A DNA stretch of 64,000 nucleotides from Enterocloster alcoholdehydrogenati (GCF_013282095.1 NZ_BLTJ01000012.1:60389-124388), one strand, 5' to 3'. Shown: positions 19,285 to 28,662, numbered from the stretch's first letter. Notes: generated by a model from the letters alone, not told the origin. Translations and numbers: made by a program.

Positions 19285-20109
19285 TCAGATCCGGGCCGCC
19301 TCAGGAAAGCACTCTCTCAATGCAAAGGCTATTCCATCCTCATCATTGGCTTTTGTGACATAAGGAGCTGCGGCCCGAACGCCCTCAGGAGCATTTGCCA
19401 TGGCATATCCGCGGCCGGCGGCGCACAGCATATCCAGATCATTATAGCCGTCTCCAAAAGCAACCGCCTGCCGGCAGTCTATCCCCAGATGACGGCAGAC
19501 TGCCTCCATCCCCTGTGCCTTTCCCACGCCTGCTTTCATAACCTCAAGATAATTAGGGGAAGAGCAGGCGGCATTTATCTGGGGCATATGCTCCTTCAGC
19601 CAGAGACTGGCGGCGTGGATCTCCTTCGGATCGCCCATGTACAGAAGCTTGTGGACTCCCGTGTTCTCAAAAATACCTGAATCTGCTGCCTGCTCTACGG
19701 CCTTTGTGCCGGTTATGCGCTCATCATGGGCAACACGCTCGTCCTGACGGCAGTCTACCGCCCAGATATCGCCGCCATAAACGCTGCAGCACAGCCCGGG
19801 AAAACGATTTTCCATTTCCCTTTTAACAGGCAGAGCCAGGGAAAGGGGCATAGAACAGCTATAGATCGTCCTTCCCTCCTCATCCAAAACCAGCGCCCCT
19901 CCGTAGCACACCATAGGGCCTCCCGTTCCCAGCTCCTGCCTGATATGAGTCATGGCCGAAGCCATACGGGCTGACACCAGCACAAACGGCACGCCGCCGC
20001 GGTACAGACGTCTGATCTCCCGCTTTGCTGAATCCGGAACCTGATTGCTGCTGTTTAAGAGCGTACCGTCAATGTCGCTGAATACAATGCGATATGTTTC
20101 TCTATTCAT
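19285..20109 (-). CDS. Cof-type HAD-IIB family phosphatase
   Basis: About 274 residues. HAD phosphatase with nucleophile motif DIDGTLLN at the N-terminus and the C2-type cap. The C-terminal motif AFGDGYNDLDML supplies Mg2+ ligands. Members usually act on sugar phosphates or flavin and pyridoxal phosphates. ATG at 20109 follows GGGAGG. It is the last gene of the sugar-sensing cluster, which favours a sugar-phosphate substrate (inference). Confidence 0.92.
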   Translation of the reverse strand: MNRETYRIVFSDIDGTLLNSSNQVPDSAKREIRRLYRGGVPFVLVSARMASAMTHIRQELGTGGPMVCYGGALVLDEEGRTIYSCSMPLSLALPVKREMENRFPGLCCSVYGGDIWAVDCRQDERVAHDERITGTKAVEQAADSGIFENTGVHKLLYMGDPKEIHAASLWLKEHMPQINAACSSPNYLEVMKAGVGKAQGMEAVCRHLGIDCRQAVAFGDGYNDLDMLCAAGRGYAMANAPEGVRAAAPYVTKANDEDGIAFALRECFPEAARI

Positions 20110-20153
20110 TTTTCTTCCTCCCGTTCTTTTGCTCATTGGATGCCTGCAAACGC

Positions 20154-21470
20154 CTATTCCTTCAAAAACGCCATCATTTCCCGCTGCAGTTTTAAAAGCC
20201 CGCTGTCCATGGAGGCTTCCCCCAAAAGGATCCGTTCCACCTCGCTGTCGGCGCGTTTCATGGCTTCAGGATATTTTCCAAAATGAGGGGCTGCCACTGC
20301 TTCCCCCATGACCTGGTCTAAAATTTCAAAATCCATCTGGCCCTGTTCCCTACCGCCTTTAGTCAGAAGGGCAGTTTTTACCACCGGCACTCCCTGAGAA
20401 TCCTCCAAAAGCTGCCTCTGCGTCTCTCCCTCATAGCAGAGCTCTTTTAAAAATTCCCATGCCAGTTCCTTCCGGCTGCTGCGGCTTCCAATCCCCATCA
20501 AAAGGGTATCCAGTTCTGTCCGGCTCTCTCCCTCCTGCCCCGAAGGCATTTTCACACAATCCCATTCAAAGTCAGAATACTTCTTAATCCTCCAGGGATA
20601 CGGCTTATACGTTCTGTATTCTGAATAGGCCAGAGGCATAAAGGCCGCTTTTCCCAGATCAAATTCTCTGGAAGTCACAAAAAATCCATGGTTTAATCCA
20701 TTCAGTTCCTGGACAAAGCGCAGAGCCTCCTCTACCCGTACATCTGAAAAATAGGCATATTTTCCATCCGAATCAAAAAGGGCGGCTCCATTGGCATACA
20801 CTGCATCCTGCCAACTGTAATCATAGCAGCCGAATTGATCCAGAATCCCATCCCCATCTGTATCCTTTGTGACCTGTCTGCAGATATCCAGAAATTCCTC
20901 GCTAGTCCAGTCATCCTTTGGCATATCAATTCCCTCCCTTTCCAGAAAGGTCTTGTTCACAAACATCAGAGTAGGAACGCTTTCATAAGGCAGAGCATAC
21001 TGTTTCTGGGATATATTCCCATATTCGTAGGCTCCCGAATAATATGCCTGGGATGAAAAACCGCCGTCCCTTCGGATCATTCCATCCAGTTCCTGCAAAA
21101 CCCCAAGGCTTGCCAGTGTATCAAATTCCCCTTTGGGAATCATAAATACATCTGGCTCCGTACCAAGAAGAACCTGCTCTGCCAGCCATTCCGGATAGGC
21201 ATCCCTGCGTATGCCGCTGACGTATTCCACCTTCACCCCCGGATGCTCCTTTTCAAACCGGGCAATGGCATCATCCACGATCTGATAGCAGTTTCCTACC
21301 GGAACGTCCCAGTAGCTTTCCGCACACATCCCAAAGCGCAGAACCTGACCCTCTTCTTTGTTCCGTATGCTGCAGAACACCAGAGCCGCCATGACGGTCA
21401 GAAGCAGCGCCGAAGCTGCCGCCGAGGCTGCACCTGGAAACGCTTTCTGATCTTTACCCTTTTTCTTCAT
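20154..21470 (-). CDS. Extracellular solute-binding protein (family 1, sugar type)
   Basis: About 438 residues. It has an N-terminal membrane segment (about 18-38, ending AALVFC), then an ABC sugar-binding-protein fold (FEKEHPGVKVEYV, LLGTEPDVFMI, NGAALFDSDGKYAYFSD). The cysteine after the hydrophobic stretch may be lipidated, but the lipobox is not canonical. No ABC permease or ATPase gene lies nearby. It follows a two-component pair, so it may sense rather than transport. ATG at 21470 follows GGGAGG; 28 extra upstream codons lack a ribosome site. Confidence 0.85.
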   Translation of the reverse strand: MKKKGKDQKAFPGAASAAASALLLTVMAALVFCSIRNKEEGQVLRFGMCAESYWDVPVGNCYQIVDDAIARFEKEHPGVKVEYVSGIRRDAYPEWLAEQVLLGTEPDVFMIPKGEFDTLASLGVLQELDGMIRRDGGFSSQAYYSGAYEYGNISQKQYALPYESVPTLMFVNKTFLEREGIDMPKDDWTSEEFLDICRQVTKDTDGDGILDQFGCYDYSWQDAVYANGAALFDSDGKYAYFSDVRVEEALRFVQELNGLNHGFFVTSREFDLGKAAFMPLAYSEYRTYKPYPWRIKKYSDFEWDCVKMPSGQEGESRTELDTLLMGIGSRSSRKELAWEFLKELCYEGETQRQLLEDSQGVPVVKTALLTKGGREQGQMDFEILDQVMGEAVAAPHFGKYPEAMKRADSEVERILLGEASMDSGLLKLQREMMAFLKE

Positions 21471-21577
21471 CTCCCGTCCTCCCATCTGCGGTGTTCTCAG
21501 ATTTTCCCTCCCCCCAGGGAAAACCGGCCGAACCGCCCCCATGACAGCACTCATCCGAACCTTTCAGCGGCCATATT

Positions 21578-22252
21578 CTATAGCTGTCTGGTCGTCACTC
21601 CTGTCTGTACCGCCCAGATTGCAAGCTGAGTCCGATCCCGCAGCTCCAACTTACTTAAAATAGAGCTTAGATTATTGCGCACCGTTCCCTCAGACAGATT
21701 CAAGGCTGCGGCAATCTCTTTGTTGGATCGTCCGTAGCCCACCTGCTGGATCACTTTCCATTCCGTCTTTCCAATCTCTTCCACCATACGGCTGTCCACA
21801 CGAATACCGTAATTGCTCTGAGCCATCTGCGAAAAGAGCCGCACTACCTTTACCGCCACATCGGGATTGATCATGGCCTTCCCGCTGTGAACGGTACGAA
21901 TCGCCGAAGACAGCTCCGCCATGGAAACACCTTTGAGCAGATAGCCGCTGGCCCCGTATTTCAGCGCATTATATACATACTCGTCATCATCAAAGGTAGT
22001 CAGTATAATAATCTTGATCTGAGGATAATTTTCCTTAATGATCCTGGTGCAGGAAACGCCGTCCATCTCCGGCATTCTCACGTCCATCAGGATCACATCC
22101 GGCCTGCAGGCCCGCACAGAGCGGATCACCTCTCTTCCATCCGCCACTGTATCCGTGACCTCCATATCCGGGTTGGCCGACAGGACGATCTTAAGGCTTT
22201 CCCTGATCAGCTCCTGATCATCTGCAATTACAATTTTTATCTTTCCATCCAT
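21578..22252 (-). CDS. NarL/LuxR-family response regulator
   Basis: About 224 residues. The receiver domain has acidic residues DD near 11-12, phospho-acceptor Asp in VILMDVRMPEMDG and Lys in the C-terminal part. The HTH LuxR domain follows (IQQVGYGRSNKEIAAALNLS, VRNNLSSIL). Its ATG overlaps the stop of the upstream kinase (TAATG), so the two are translationally coupled and form one system. Confidence 0.95.
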   Translation of the reverse strand: MDGKIKIVIADDQELIRESLKIVLSANPDMEVTDTVADGREVIRSVRACRPDVILMDVRMPEMDGVSCTRIIKENYPQIKIIILTTFDDDEYVYNALKYGASGYLLKGVSMAELSSAIRTVHSGKAMINPDVAVKVVRLFSQMAQSNYGIRVDSRMVEEIGKTEWKVIQQVGYGRSNKEIAAALNLSEGTVRNNLSSILSKLELRDRTQLAIWAVQTGVTTRQL

Positions 22253-23562
22253 TATGAACTATACCCCTCTCCCCACCGGATCGGTATCTCCGCCCGGATC
22301 ACAAATCCTGTGCGGCTGCCGTCCCAGGATAATTTTCCGCCTAACAGTTTTAACCGCTCTTCCATGTGTTTTAACCCAAAGCCCTTTTCTACCTTCTCAC
22401 AGCCGCAGCCGTTGTCCTTTACCTGCACCGTCAGCCACTGATCCTTTTTCGCAATGCAGATACTGATCCGGGCAGCATGGCCGTGCCGTATGGCATTGGT
22501 GGAAGCCTCCTGTATCACCCGGTACACCGCCTCTTCCTCGTCTTCGTGAAACTTCAGAGGGCGTACCTGATTCTCAAAGGATATGTTCACCCCGGAGGCG
22601 GAGGCCATATTCTCCAGCATCGTCCGCAGCGCCTCCTCCAGCGGAAGCTTTTCCAGAGCATCCGGCCGCAGCTTGCTCACGGACCGGCGCACATCGGTAA
22701 TGCCCTGGCGAGCTACAGTTCCAACCTTTTCCAGCTGGCTTCGGGTGGCCTCTGGAGAATAATCCAGCATGGTAATGCAGGCATCGATTCCGGCCACGAT
22801 CCCGGTCAGAGCATGGCCCAGCGTGTCATGAATCTCTCTTGCCAGGCGGTTGCGCTCTCTGGTTTCTGCATTGCGCTCTGCCTCCATGGCATAGTTTCTT
22901 AACTGTTCATTGGCCGATTCCAGCTGTTCATATAGAAGCTGGATCCTGGCCCTTTCCCTGTATTCTCCCTGGATCAGAATAGTCATATATAAAATGAACA
23001 TGGCCAGATTAACAGAAGTAATCAGGCTGCGAAGCCCCCGAAGCCAGATCTGGGCGCTGCTCTGGTAACAGCTTAAGAAAGCGTCCCAGGACACCATTCC
23101 CAGCCATCTTCCTGCAAGATTATAATTGAGCACTGTATACAGCGCCACTACTGCAATCCCCAGAATCAGTTTCTGGCGGCTGCCCTTCTGGCCCCGAATC
23201 AGATCAGCCACTACTAAAAGCACCAGTCCATCATAATTCATTCCCATAGCTGCCGTGGCAGCCACACAGGCCGCCGTCTCTCCTGCCAACAGCCAGGTTC
23301 TTAATGCACCCGGCCGTTCCTCCCGCTGCTGAAGCAGCGTGCTCAAAAACACCAGAAAGAGATACGCGCAGACAGCCGTCAGCAGAATGGTTTCCGGACG
23401 CCAGGGCCTGGCCTGAATCATTTCCAGAAAGCTCAGGGCATCCATGGAACGGACGATCGCCTTCAGGCTAAAGCTCATGATGCCTGCCACCAGACATACC
23501 GCGGCCAGGTTTAACATATACATGGCTATCTGCAGTCCGCTCACTGCTTTTTCCCTGTTCAT
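22252..23562 (-). CDS. Sensor histidine kinase (HisKA_3 / NarX-DegS type)
   Basis: About 436 residues. The N-terminal half has about six hydrophobic segments (to residue ~200), then a coiled coil. The phospho-acceptor motif is REIHDTLGHALTGI (HisKA_3). The ATP-binding domain shows ATSTNAIRHG and DNGCGCEKVEKGFGLKHMEERL. The start is ATG at 23562 with GGAGG upstream. It partners the response regulator just downstream. A sugar-binding protein gene ends 14 bp upstream, so the kinase may read out a sugar through that protein, as in clostridial three-component systems (inference). Confidence 0.93.
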   Translation of the reverse strand: MNREKAVSGLQIAMYMLNLAAVCLVAGIMSFSLKAIVRSMDALSFLEMIQARPWRPETILLTAVCAYLFLVFLSTLLQQREERPGALRTWLLAGETAACVAATAAMGMNYDGLVLLVVADLIRGQKGSRQKLILGIAVVALYTVLNYNLAGRWLGMVSWDAFLSCYQSSAQIWLRGLRSLITSVNLAMFILYMTILIQGEYRERARIQLLYEQLESANEQLRNYAMEAERNAETRERNRLAREIHDTLGHALTGIVAGIDACITMLDYSPEATRSQLEKVGTVARQGITDVRRSVSKLRPDALEKLPLEEALRTMLENMASASGVNISFENQVRPLKFHEDEEEAVYRVIQEASTNAIRHGHAARISICIAKKDQWLTVQVKDNGCGCEKVEKGFGLKHMEERLKLLGGKLSWDGSRTGFVIRAEIPIRWGEGYSS

Positions 23563-23575
23563 ATTCAATCCCCTC

Positions 23576-24541
23576 CTACTGCCAGCCGTCTATTCCATAT
23601 TTTTCCAGGTTGCTTTCCGTAATGAGGCAGGGCGGAATCTGGATCACTTTCTCTGCCAAATTTCCATCCAGAATATCATAGGCTGCCAACGCCGCCTCAC
23701 GCCCGATCTGTCTAGGGAACTGGGCCGCTGTCGCTGTCATGATTCCCTCTGCGATCATAGATTTTCCGTCAGGAGAACCGTCTACCCCGTAGACTGCCAT
23801 TTTCCCTGTCATCCCCAGTTCCTCCAAAGCAGCCATGGCTCCCATGGCCGCCAGATCATTTAAACACATCACCACATCTGCCTGGGGATATTCTTCTGCC
23901 AGTTCCTTCATAACCGGCATGGCAATCTCCAGCTGTCCCAGGCAGTCTCTTTCCGCCAGGATCTCAAATCCCTCCCTTCCTTCCAAGGTATCCTTAAAAC
24001 CCTGTATCCGGTCTATGCCGGATTTCGTCTGGCTGTGAGTCAGAAGAATCACCTCTGCATCATCCCTGCTCTTTAGCAGATGTCTGGCGCAGAGCACTCC
24101 GGCCTGATAATTGTCTGTAGTCACTGTGCAGGACACATAGCTGTCATCATAGATATCGCTGTCTACAGCAATGACTGGTATCCCCATTTTTTCTGCCTTT
24201 TCAACCACAGGGCCTATGGCTTTCCAGTCTACGGGATTCACAAAAACAGCAGATACCCGCCGGTCGATCATTTCCTCGATCTGCTCTGTCTGCTTTTCCA
24301 CCGAAAGAGCCGGATCTCTTGTAATCAGCATATCTCCCCGGCTTTCCAGCACCCCCCGTATCTCATCGTCTACGATTTCATAGAAAGGGTTATTCATGGT
24401 CATATAGACCGCGCCAAAGACACGTCCGCCCTTTTCCCTCCCCGACTGTCCGAAAACGATACTGAAGGTGGCTGCAATCATCACGACAGCCGCTGCCAGC
24501 GCCGCTCCCGCCCATATCTTTGCTGTCTTTTCCATGGTCAT
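23576..24541 (-). CDS. Membrane-anchored sugar-binding protein (Peripla_BP_4 type)
   Basis: About 321 residues. One N-terminal hydrophobic helix (about 8-28), with no lipobox and no clear signal cleavage site, is followed by a LacI/RbsB-like binding domain (VYMTMNNPFYEIVDDEI, VFVNPVDWKAIGPVVEKAE, VYGVDGSPDGKSMIAEG). This architecture is used by accessory sensors that touch a histidine kinase. It directly precedes the kinase gene. No permease is linked. The ATG at 24541 follows GGGGGG. Confidence 0.88.
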   Translation of the reverse strand: MTMEKTAKIWAGAALAAAVVMIAATFSIVFGQSGREKGGRVFGAVYMTMNNPFYEIVDDEIRGVLESRGDMLITRDPALSVEKQTEQIEEMIDRRVSAVFVNPVDWKAIGPVVEKAEKMGIPVIAVDSDIYDDSYVSCTVTTDNYQAGVLCARHLLKSRDDAEVILLTHSQTKSGIDRIQGFKDTLEGREGFEILAERDCLGQLEIAMPVMKELAEEYPQADVVMCLNDLAAMGAMAALEELGMTGKMAVYGVDGSPDGKSMIAEGIMTATAAQFPRQIGREAALAAYDILDGNLAEKVIQIPPCLITESNLEKYGIDGWQ

Positions 24542-24627
24542 TTTCACGCCCCCCTTCCAAATGCAGCTTCTTTTTCTGATCATACCATTCCCGGAGTTTC
24601 TTGAAAAGGCTTTTATCCGTTAAAATA

Positions 24628-24667
24628 CAAAAGGCCTTCCGGACAGTGTTATTTCTGCCGAAAGGCC
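24628..24667 (-). terminator. Intrinsic terminator after the PTS operon
   Basis: GGCCTTTCGG pairs with CCGGAAGGCC (one G-U) on the minus strand, followed by TTTTGTATTTT. It separates the PTS genes from the sensor genes. Confidence 0.8.
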
Positions 24668-24672
24668 AGAAC

Positions 24673-25485
24673 TTAATAGCTCAGTCCCGGATCAAAGAAA
24701 CCAAGAAGAACGCCTGCAAATGCAACCGCTACCAAAATCAGCATGACCATCGTAGGAGAAATCTTCTTTTTTGTCATCAGCCACCAGCAAAATACCACCG
24801 TTGCTGCAGACAGAAACCTGGGATAAACGGAATCCAGCGTACTCTGAAGTGTGATGCCTCCTGGTATCACAAAAGCGGTGTTTATGTTGATCCAGCTGGC
24901 TGCAACAGCTCCAATCACCATAGTTCCGATCATTACGATGGATTCCCGGATAGCCTGGGCCTGGGGACCTACCAGCAGTTCTACCGCTTTACCTCCCATC
25001 TCATACCCCTTGTAGTAAATAAAGCGCATACCAAAAAACATCAGCAGATTCCATACTACGATATAGAGAATCGCTCCCAGAGGCGATCCATTTCCAGAAA
25101 GCCCCAGTCCAATGCCCAGCAAAATGGGAATCAGGGTGCCTACGATCAGAGAATCGCCGATACCGGCCAACGGTCCCATAAGTCCGGCCCGGATACCGTT
25201 AATCGTTTCTCCGTCAATGGGTTCCCCATTTGCCTTGGCCTCCTCCAGACCCGCCGTCATGCCTACGACCAGTGTGCCGATCTGGGGTTCTGTATTAAAG
25301 AATGCGCTGTAGGTTTTTAAAGCCTCTTTCTGCTCTTGCTTTGTTTCATAAAGTTCCTCTACTACCGGAACCATGGAGCACAGATATCCAAAGGTCTGCA
25401 TATGCTCCTGGGAGAAACAGGTCAGATGGCCATAATACCAGGAAAGGAAGGATTTTTTTAAGGTTTTTGCTGATAATTTTTTCAT
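24673..25485 (-). CDS. PTS mannose/fructose/sorbose family EIID
   Basis: About 270 residues. With EIIC it forms the membrane sugar channel. The family pattern is seen in WYYGHLTCFSQEHMQTFGYL, the Pro/Gly-rich AGLMGPLAGIGDSLIVGTLI and a C-terminal membrane helix. GGAGATATAGA precedes ATG 25485, which starts just after the EIIC stop. Substrate cannot be assigned from sequence. Confidence 0.93.
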   Translation of the reverse strand: MKKLSAKTLKKSFLSWYYGHLTCFSQEHMQTFGYLCSMVPVVEELYETKQEQKEALKTYSAFFNTEPQIGTLVVGMTAGLEEAKANGEPIDGETINGIRAGLMGPLAGIGDSLIVGTLIPILLGIGLGLSGNGSPLGAILYIVVWNLLMFFGMRFIYYKGYEMGGKAVELLVGPQAQAIRESIVMIGTMVIGAVAASWININTAFVIPGGITLQSTLDSVYPRFLSAATVVFCWWLMTKKKISPTMVMLILVAVAFAGVLLGFFDPGLSY

Positions 25486-25486
25486 T

Positions 25487-26329
25487 CTATATCTCCTCCT
25501 CATCGTCGTCATATGCAGGACCTGCCGCTGCTGGGCGCATGGTCTTGAGCATCTGAATCTTATAGTTAATCACTGCGAAGAATCCGCCGATCAGGGCTGC
25601 GCCGATCAGGTTTACGCCCATGCAGGCTGCCAGGGTAAATCCAAAGAAAAATGTCAGAAAATCAACTGTTTTTGTAATAACCTGCTTTAACAGAATAGCC
25701 ACACCTACTGCCGGAAGAAGGCTGCCTACAGTAAAGAGCGTCTTCATGGCGATTCCGTCCATGGGAAGATATGCCTTCATCAGGTCTACCATGCTGGAGC
25801 CTGCCATGGTGATAATTACAGTGGGAAGAAAAGAGCATACAAAATGGGAAATCCACGGAAGCCCCATATCAACTACATATAGTTTCTTAAAATTTCCCTC
25901 TTCCACTGCCTTCCATCCTATGTGCTGCCAGATCAGGTTCATGGTGGCAGTTCCGTAGAAAAGCACAGTTCCCAGAGTGCCTACTGCAGCGCCCAGGGCA
26001 GCCGCCATATCCATAGCCTGCTTGGAAGAAGGATCCAGCCCCATACCCTTAATGGCGCATATGGCAAGGGGAATACCAATATAGCTGATAGCCCGTACAT
26101 CTGCGGATACGGTGCCTCCGGGCGTTACCAGTGCGATATAAATGACCTGAATGGCGGCTCCCACGATAATACCCGTCCGAATGTCGCCCAGGATCAGGCC
26201 AACCACAAGACCTGCTACCAGAGGACGTCCCAGGGTGTAGTTGCCAAAAGATGTGCCTCCCATACCGGGCATACTGGCTAAGCAGGCACAAAAGCCCAGC
26301 AGAATTGCCTGTATCATACTGATTTCCAT
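25487..26329 (-). CDS. PTS mannose/fructose/sorbose family EIIC
   Basis: About 280 residues with seven or more hydrophobic segments. The N-terminal pattern (IQAILLGFCACLASMPGMGG) and the repeated GLVVGLILGDIRTGIIVGA are typical of the EII-Sor permease. A charged tail ends in DDDEEEI. It is followed at once by EIID. Confidence 0.93.
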   Translation of the reverse strand: MEISMIQAILLGFCACLASMPGMGGTSFGNYTLGRPLVAGLVVGLILGDIRTGIIVGAAIQVIYIALVTPGGTVSADVRAISYIGIPLAICAIKGMGLDPSSKQAMDMAAALGAAVGTLGTVLFYGTATMNLIWQHIGWKAVEEGNFKKLYVVDMGLPWISHFVCSFLPTVIITMAGSSMVDLMKAYLPMDGIAMKTLFTVGSLLPAVGVAILLKQVITKTVDFLTFFFGFTLAACMGVNLIGAALIGGFFAVINYKIQMLKTMRPAAAGPAYDDDEEEI

Positions 26330-26357
26330 AATAGATTACCACCTTTCCGTGAGTATG

Positions 26358-26849
26358 TCAGAAGCCGAACTGCCCTCTGAATTTAGTCCAGTTTCCGATT
26401 GCTTCGTCCTTGAGCAGAGCGAACTCCACGTTGTATCCTGCCTTCATAACAGCCTCCAATGCCTCTGCCTCTTCCTGCGTGATGGACTGGTTATTTCCCA
26501 GTTTTACGGTTCCTGGACGGTCATTACAGGGGCCGATGATCACATCCTTTACTCCCGGATCAAACCCCTGGTCTACCAGGATCTTTTTCATATCCACCGG
26601 GTTCTTGGTAATCAGGAAATACCGATCCTTGCTGTCCAGCACCTTCTGGCATTTCTGTCTCCATTCTTCCATCGTCCAGACAAAGGTCTTTTTTCCGGAT
26701 GCGCTCTTATATGCCGCCTTTAATACGGGATTGGAAGCCGCTGTGTCATTGACTGCCACCAGGCCGTCACAGGGGTATTCCATCGCCCATCTGGTGCAGG
26801 TCTGGCCGTGGATCATGCGGTCATCTACTCTTACAAATGATACTGACAT
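26358..26849 (-). CDS. PTS mannose/fructose/sorbose family EIIB
   Basis: About 163 residues, a cytosolic phosphocarrier. The phospho-histidine is in VRVDDRMIHGQT (His15). It receives phosphate from EIIA and passes it to the sugar. TAGGAGG precedes the ATG. It lies between EIIA and EIIC. Confidence 0.95.
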   Translation of the reverse strand: MSVSFVRVDDRMIHGQTCTRWAMEYPCDGLVAVNDTAASNPVLKAAYKSASGKKTFVWTMEEWRQKCQKVLDSKDRYFLITKNPVDMKKILVDQGFDPGVKDVIIGPCNDRPGTVKLGNNQSITQEEAEALEAVMKAGYNVEFALLKDEAIGNWTKFRGQFGF

Positions 26850-26885
26850 CTTTATATCCTCCTACTAAAAATGTGCGCTGCTGTA

Positions 26886-27317
26886 CTAAATATCGTCTTC
26901 ACCGTCTTCTTCTGTATGCAGTTCCATCCGAGCCATGGCATTCTTTGACTCGGTCAGCATACTCATTTCAAGTGTATCTTTATCCACCGTATCCTTCATC
27001 AGGACAGCCGTCAGAGCCATGGGAAGATTCATTCCGCCATAGGCCCGTGTCCTGTCCAGCATTCCGGCCTTTGCCGCCACATCCAGGGCATTCGTCAGAG
27101 GCGAGCCTCCTATAATATCCGCCAGAAGGATGATCTCATCCTCATCTCCAATGGGAGAAATGGTTTCCTTAAACCGTTCCGCAAATACATCAGCCCCCAT
27201 TCCGTCCTCCATGCCTGTACTGAGCACATCCGCCCGGTCTCCTCCTGCCAGCATTTTTAAAACGCTGTGCAGCCCCTGTGCAAATGTCCCGTGGCTTACT
27301 AATACCACATACTTCAT
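26886..27317 (-). CDS. PTS mannose family EIIA
   Basis: About 143 residues. The phospho-histidine is in LVSHGTFAQGL near residue 9, and the core EIILLADIIGGSPLTNA is typical of EIIA-Man. It is the first gene of the four-gene operon; EI and HPr must be encoded elsewhere. No LevR-type regulator is linked. Confidence 0.95.
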   Translation of the reverse strand: MKYVVLVSHGTFAQGLHSVLKMLAGGDRADVLSTGMEDGMGADVFAERFKETISPIGDEDEIILLADIIGGSPLTNALDVAAKAGMLDRTRAYGGMNLPMALTAVLMKDTVDKDTLEMSMLTESKNAMARMELHTEEDGEDDI

Positions 27318-27350
27318 AACCGTTCCCTCCTTGCCTGATCACTTGACTTG

Positions 27351-27445
27351 ATTGTAGCAGTTTTGCATCGTGAAAACAGCTGTCCATTGTCACGGATTTA
27401 AGCAAAAAATCCATTGCATTTGTCATTTTCCCGTGACAAATGTCA
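27351..27445 (-). promoter_or_regulatory. Upstream region of the PTS operon with inverted repeats
   Basis: TACAAT (27351-27356) could be a -10, with a weak CTGTTT 17 nt upstream. The spacer holds TTTTGCATCGTGAAAA, an imperfect palindrome. Farther upstream TTTGTCA-N8-TGACAAA (27419-27440) overlaps TGACAAATGTCA (27434-27445). These look like operators of an unlinked regulator; this is inference. Confidence 0.35.
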
Positions 27446-27589
27446 TACCTGTATGATTTTCCCTCCCGCCCGCCTGGCGCTTCCCCTGATTTCAGGCCTT
27501 TGGCAGTTGCATTTACACCGTTTGAATGTTAAAATGAGTCCGATTGCTTTTTATTTTGAAGTTTTTCAGAAAGACGAGGACACACATTT

Positions 27590-28249
27590 ATGCGTTTAAG
27601 ACATATCCCAGGAGCAGAGGAAGCCATTTCCACAAGCCCCTATGTCATCCAGGAGCCGGCGCTCCATAAAGGCAGCTGGAACCAGGTATTTGGAAACGAC
27701 AATCCCATTGAAATCGAAGTAGGCATGGGAAAGGGACGTTTCATCATGGAGCTGGCTCAGAAAAATCCGAATATCAACTACATCGGAATCGAGAGGTATT
27801 CCAGCGTGCTGCTGCGCGGCCTGCAGAAAAGAGCCGGGCTGGAATTAGACAATATTTATTTCCTGTGCATTGATGCAAAGGCCATGGCGGAATACTTTGC
27901 CCCCGGCGAGGTAAACCGCATTTACTTAAACTTCTCCGATCCCTGGCCCAAGGACCGCCACGCCAGACGCCGGCTTACCTCTCCGGATTTTATGGCTGTA
28001 TATGACCTGATTCTGGCAAAAAACGGAGTAATTGAGTTTAAAACCGACAACCGGGGATTGTTTGACTATTCTCTGGAAGCCATCCCTGAGGCCGGATGGC
28101 AGATCAAGGCGCACACCTTTGACCTCCATCACGACTCCATGAACGAAGGAAATGTAATGACAGAATATGAGGAGAAATTCTCTTCCATGGGTAATCCTAT
28201 CTGCAAGCTGGTTGCGGGACGGAATGTGCCTGCATATGATAAAGTGTAA
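27590..28249 (+). CDS. trmB: tRNA (guanine-N7-)-methyltransferase TrmB
   Basis: About 219 residues. It makes m7G46 in tRNA from S-adenosylmethionine. Family motifs are IEIEVGMGKGRF (SAM site), NYIGIERYSSV, NFSDPWPKDRHARRRL and EFKTDNRGLFDYS. The ribosome site is weak (GACGAGGA). It is monocistronic and divergent from the PTS operon. Confidence 0.96.
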   Translation: MRLRHIPGAEEAISTSPYVIQEPALHKGSWNQVFGNDNPIEIEVGMGKGRFIMELAQKNPNINYIGIERYSSVLLRGLQKRAGLELDNIYFLCIDAKAMAEYFAPGEVNRIYLNFSDPWPKDRHARRRLTSPDFMAVYDLILAKNGVIEFKTDNRGLFDYSLEAIPEAGWQIKAHTFDLHHDSMNEGNVMTEYEEKFSSMGNPICKLVAGRNVPAYDKV

Positions 28250-28339
28250 AAGGCCCCAAAAGGATGCTTTTCCCTTTATCATCCGCGGCCGCTATCTGCG
28301 GATAACAATACCATATCCCCGGATGGAAAAGGCCAAAAA

Positions 28340-28390
28340 TGCCCCGGCGTTCGGATGCTGATCTGATTCTGCATCCAGATGCCGGGGCAC
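28340..28390 (+). terminator. Long hairpin after trmB
   Basis: TGCCCCGGC and GGATGC pair with GCATCC and GCCGGGGCA. The stem is very GC-rich, but only CTTATATAT follows, so it is a weak intrinsic terminator or a 3' stabiliser. Confidence 0.5.
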
Positions 28391-28443
28391 TTATATATCT
28401 GCTATATATGCCTGATTAAATTTTTAAGAAAGACGGTGATCCT

Positions 28444-28581
28444 ATGCCCCTTCCTCCATCCATTCTCAAGAAGCTCCAGCAGGCAACCTGTGACCGCCCG
28501 GATCTGGACCGCAAAGCGCTGCGGCTCAGCCGTTCCTTCAAGGAGGCCCAAAAGGCGCTGGGAAGCAAAAAGAAAAAATAG
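28444..28581 (+). CDS. Small basic hypothetical protein
   Basis: 45 residues (MPLPPSILKKLQQ... KKKK), helical and basic at the end, with no recognisable family. The ribosome site is poor (GACGGTGA). It lies between trmB and the tRNA-Lys terminator. It may be real because it has no stop and a plausible composition, but the evidence is thin. Confidence 0.4.
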   Translation: MPLPPSILKKLQQATCDRPDLDRKALRLSRSFKEAQKALGSKKKK

Positions 28582-28610
28582 CCGGACTGCTTATTGTAAT
28601 TTCAAAACAC

Positions 28611-28660
28611 AAAAAAAGTCCGACCCCGCAGCTTCCAATATCTGCAAAATCAGACCTTTT
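28611..28660 (-). terminator. Terminator of tRNA-Lys copy 1
   Basis: GGTCTGATTTTGCAG pairs with CTGCGGGGTCGGACT, with many G-U pairs, and ends in a seven-T run on the minus strand. A 43-nt stretch is identical to the terminator of the second copy at 39400-39448. Confidence 0.8.
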
Positions 28661-28662
28661 AA

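Noticed and set aside
27318..27589. Sigma-54 promoter for the mannose-family PTS
   Set aside because: No TGGCAC-N5-TTGC match with correct spacing was found and no LevR-type activator is present.
28276..28304. Small inverted repeat just after trmB
   Set aside because: Only a 6-bp stem without a T run; the stronger hairpin at 28340-28390 is the more likely transcript end.
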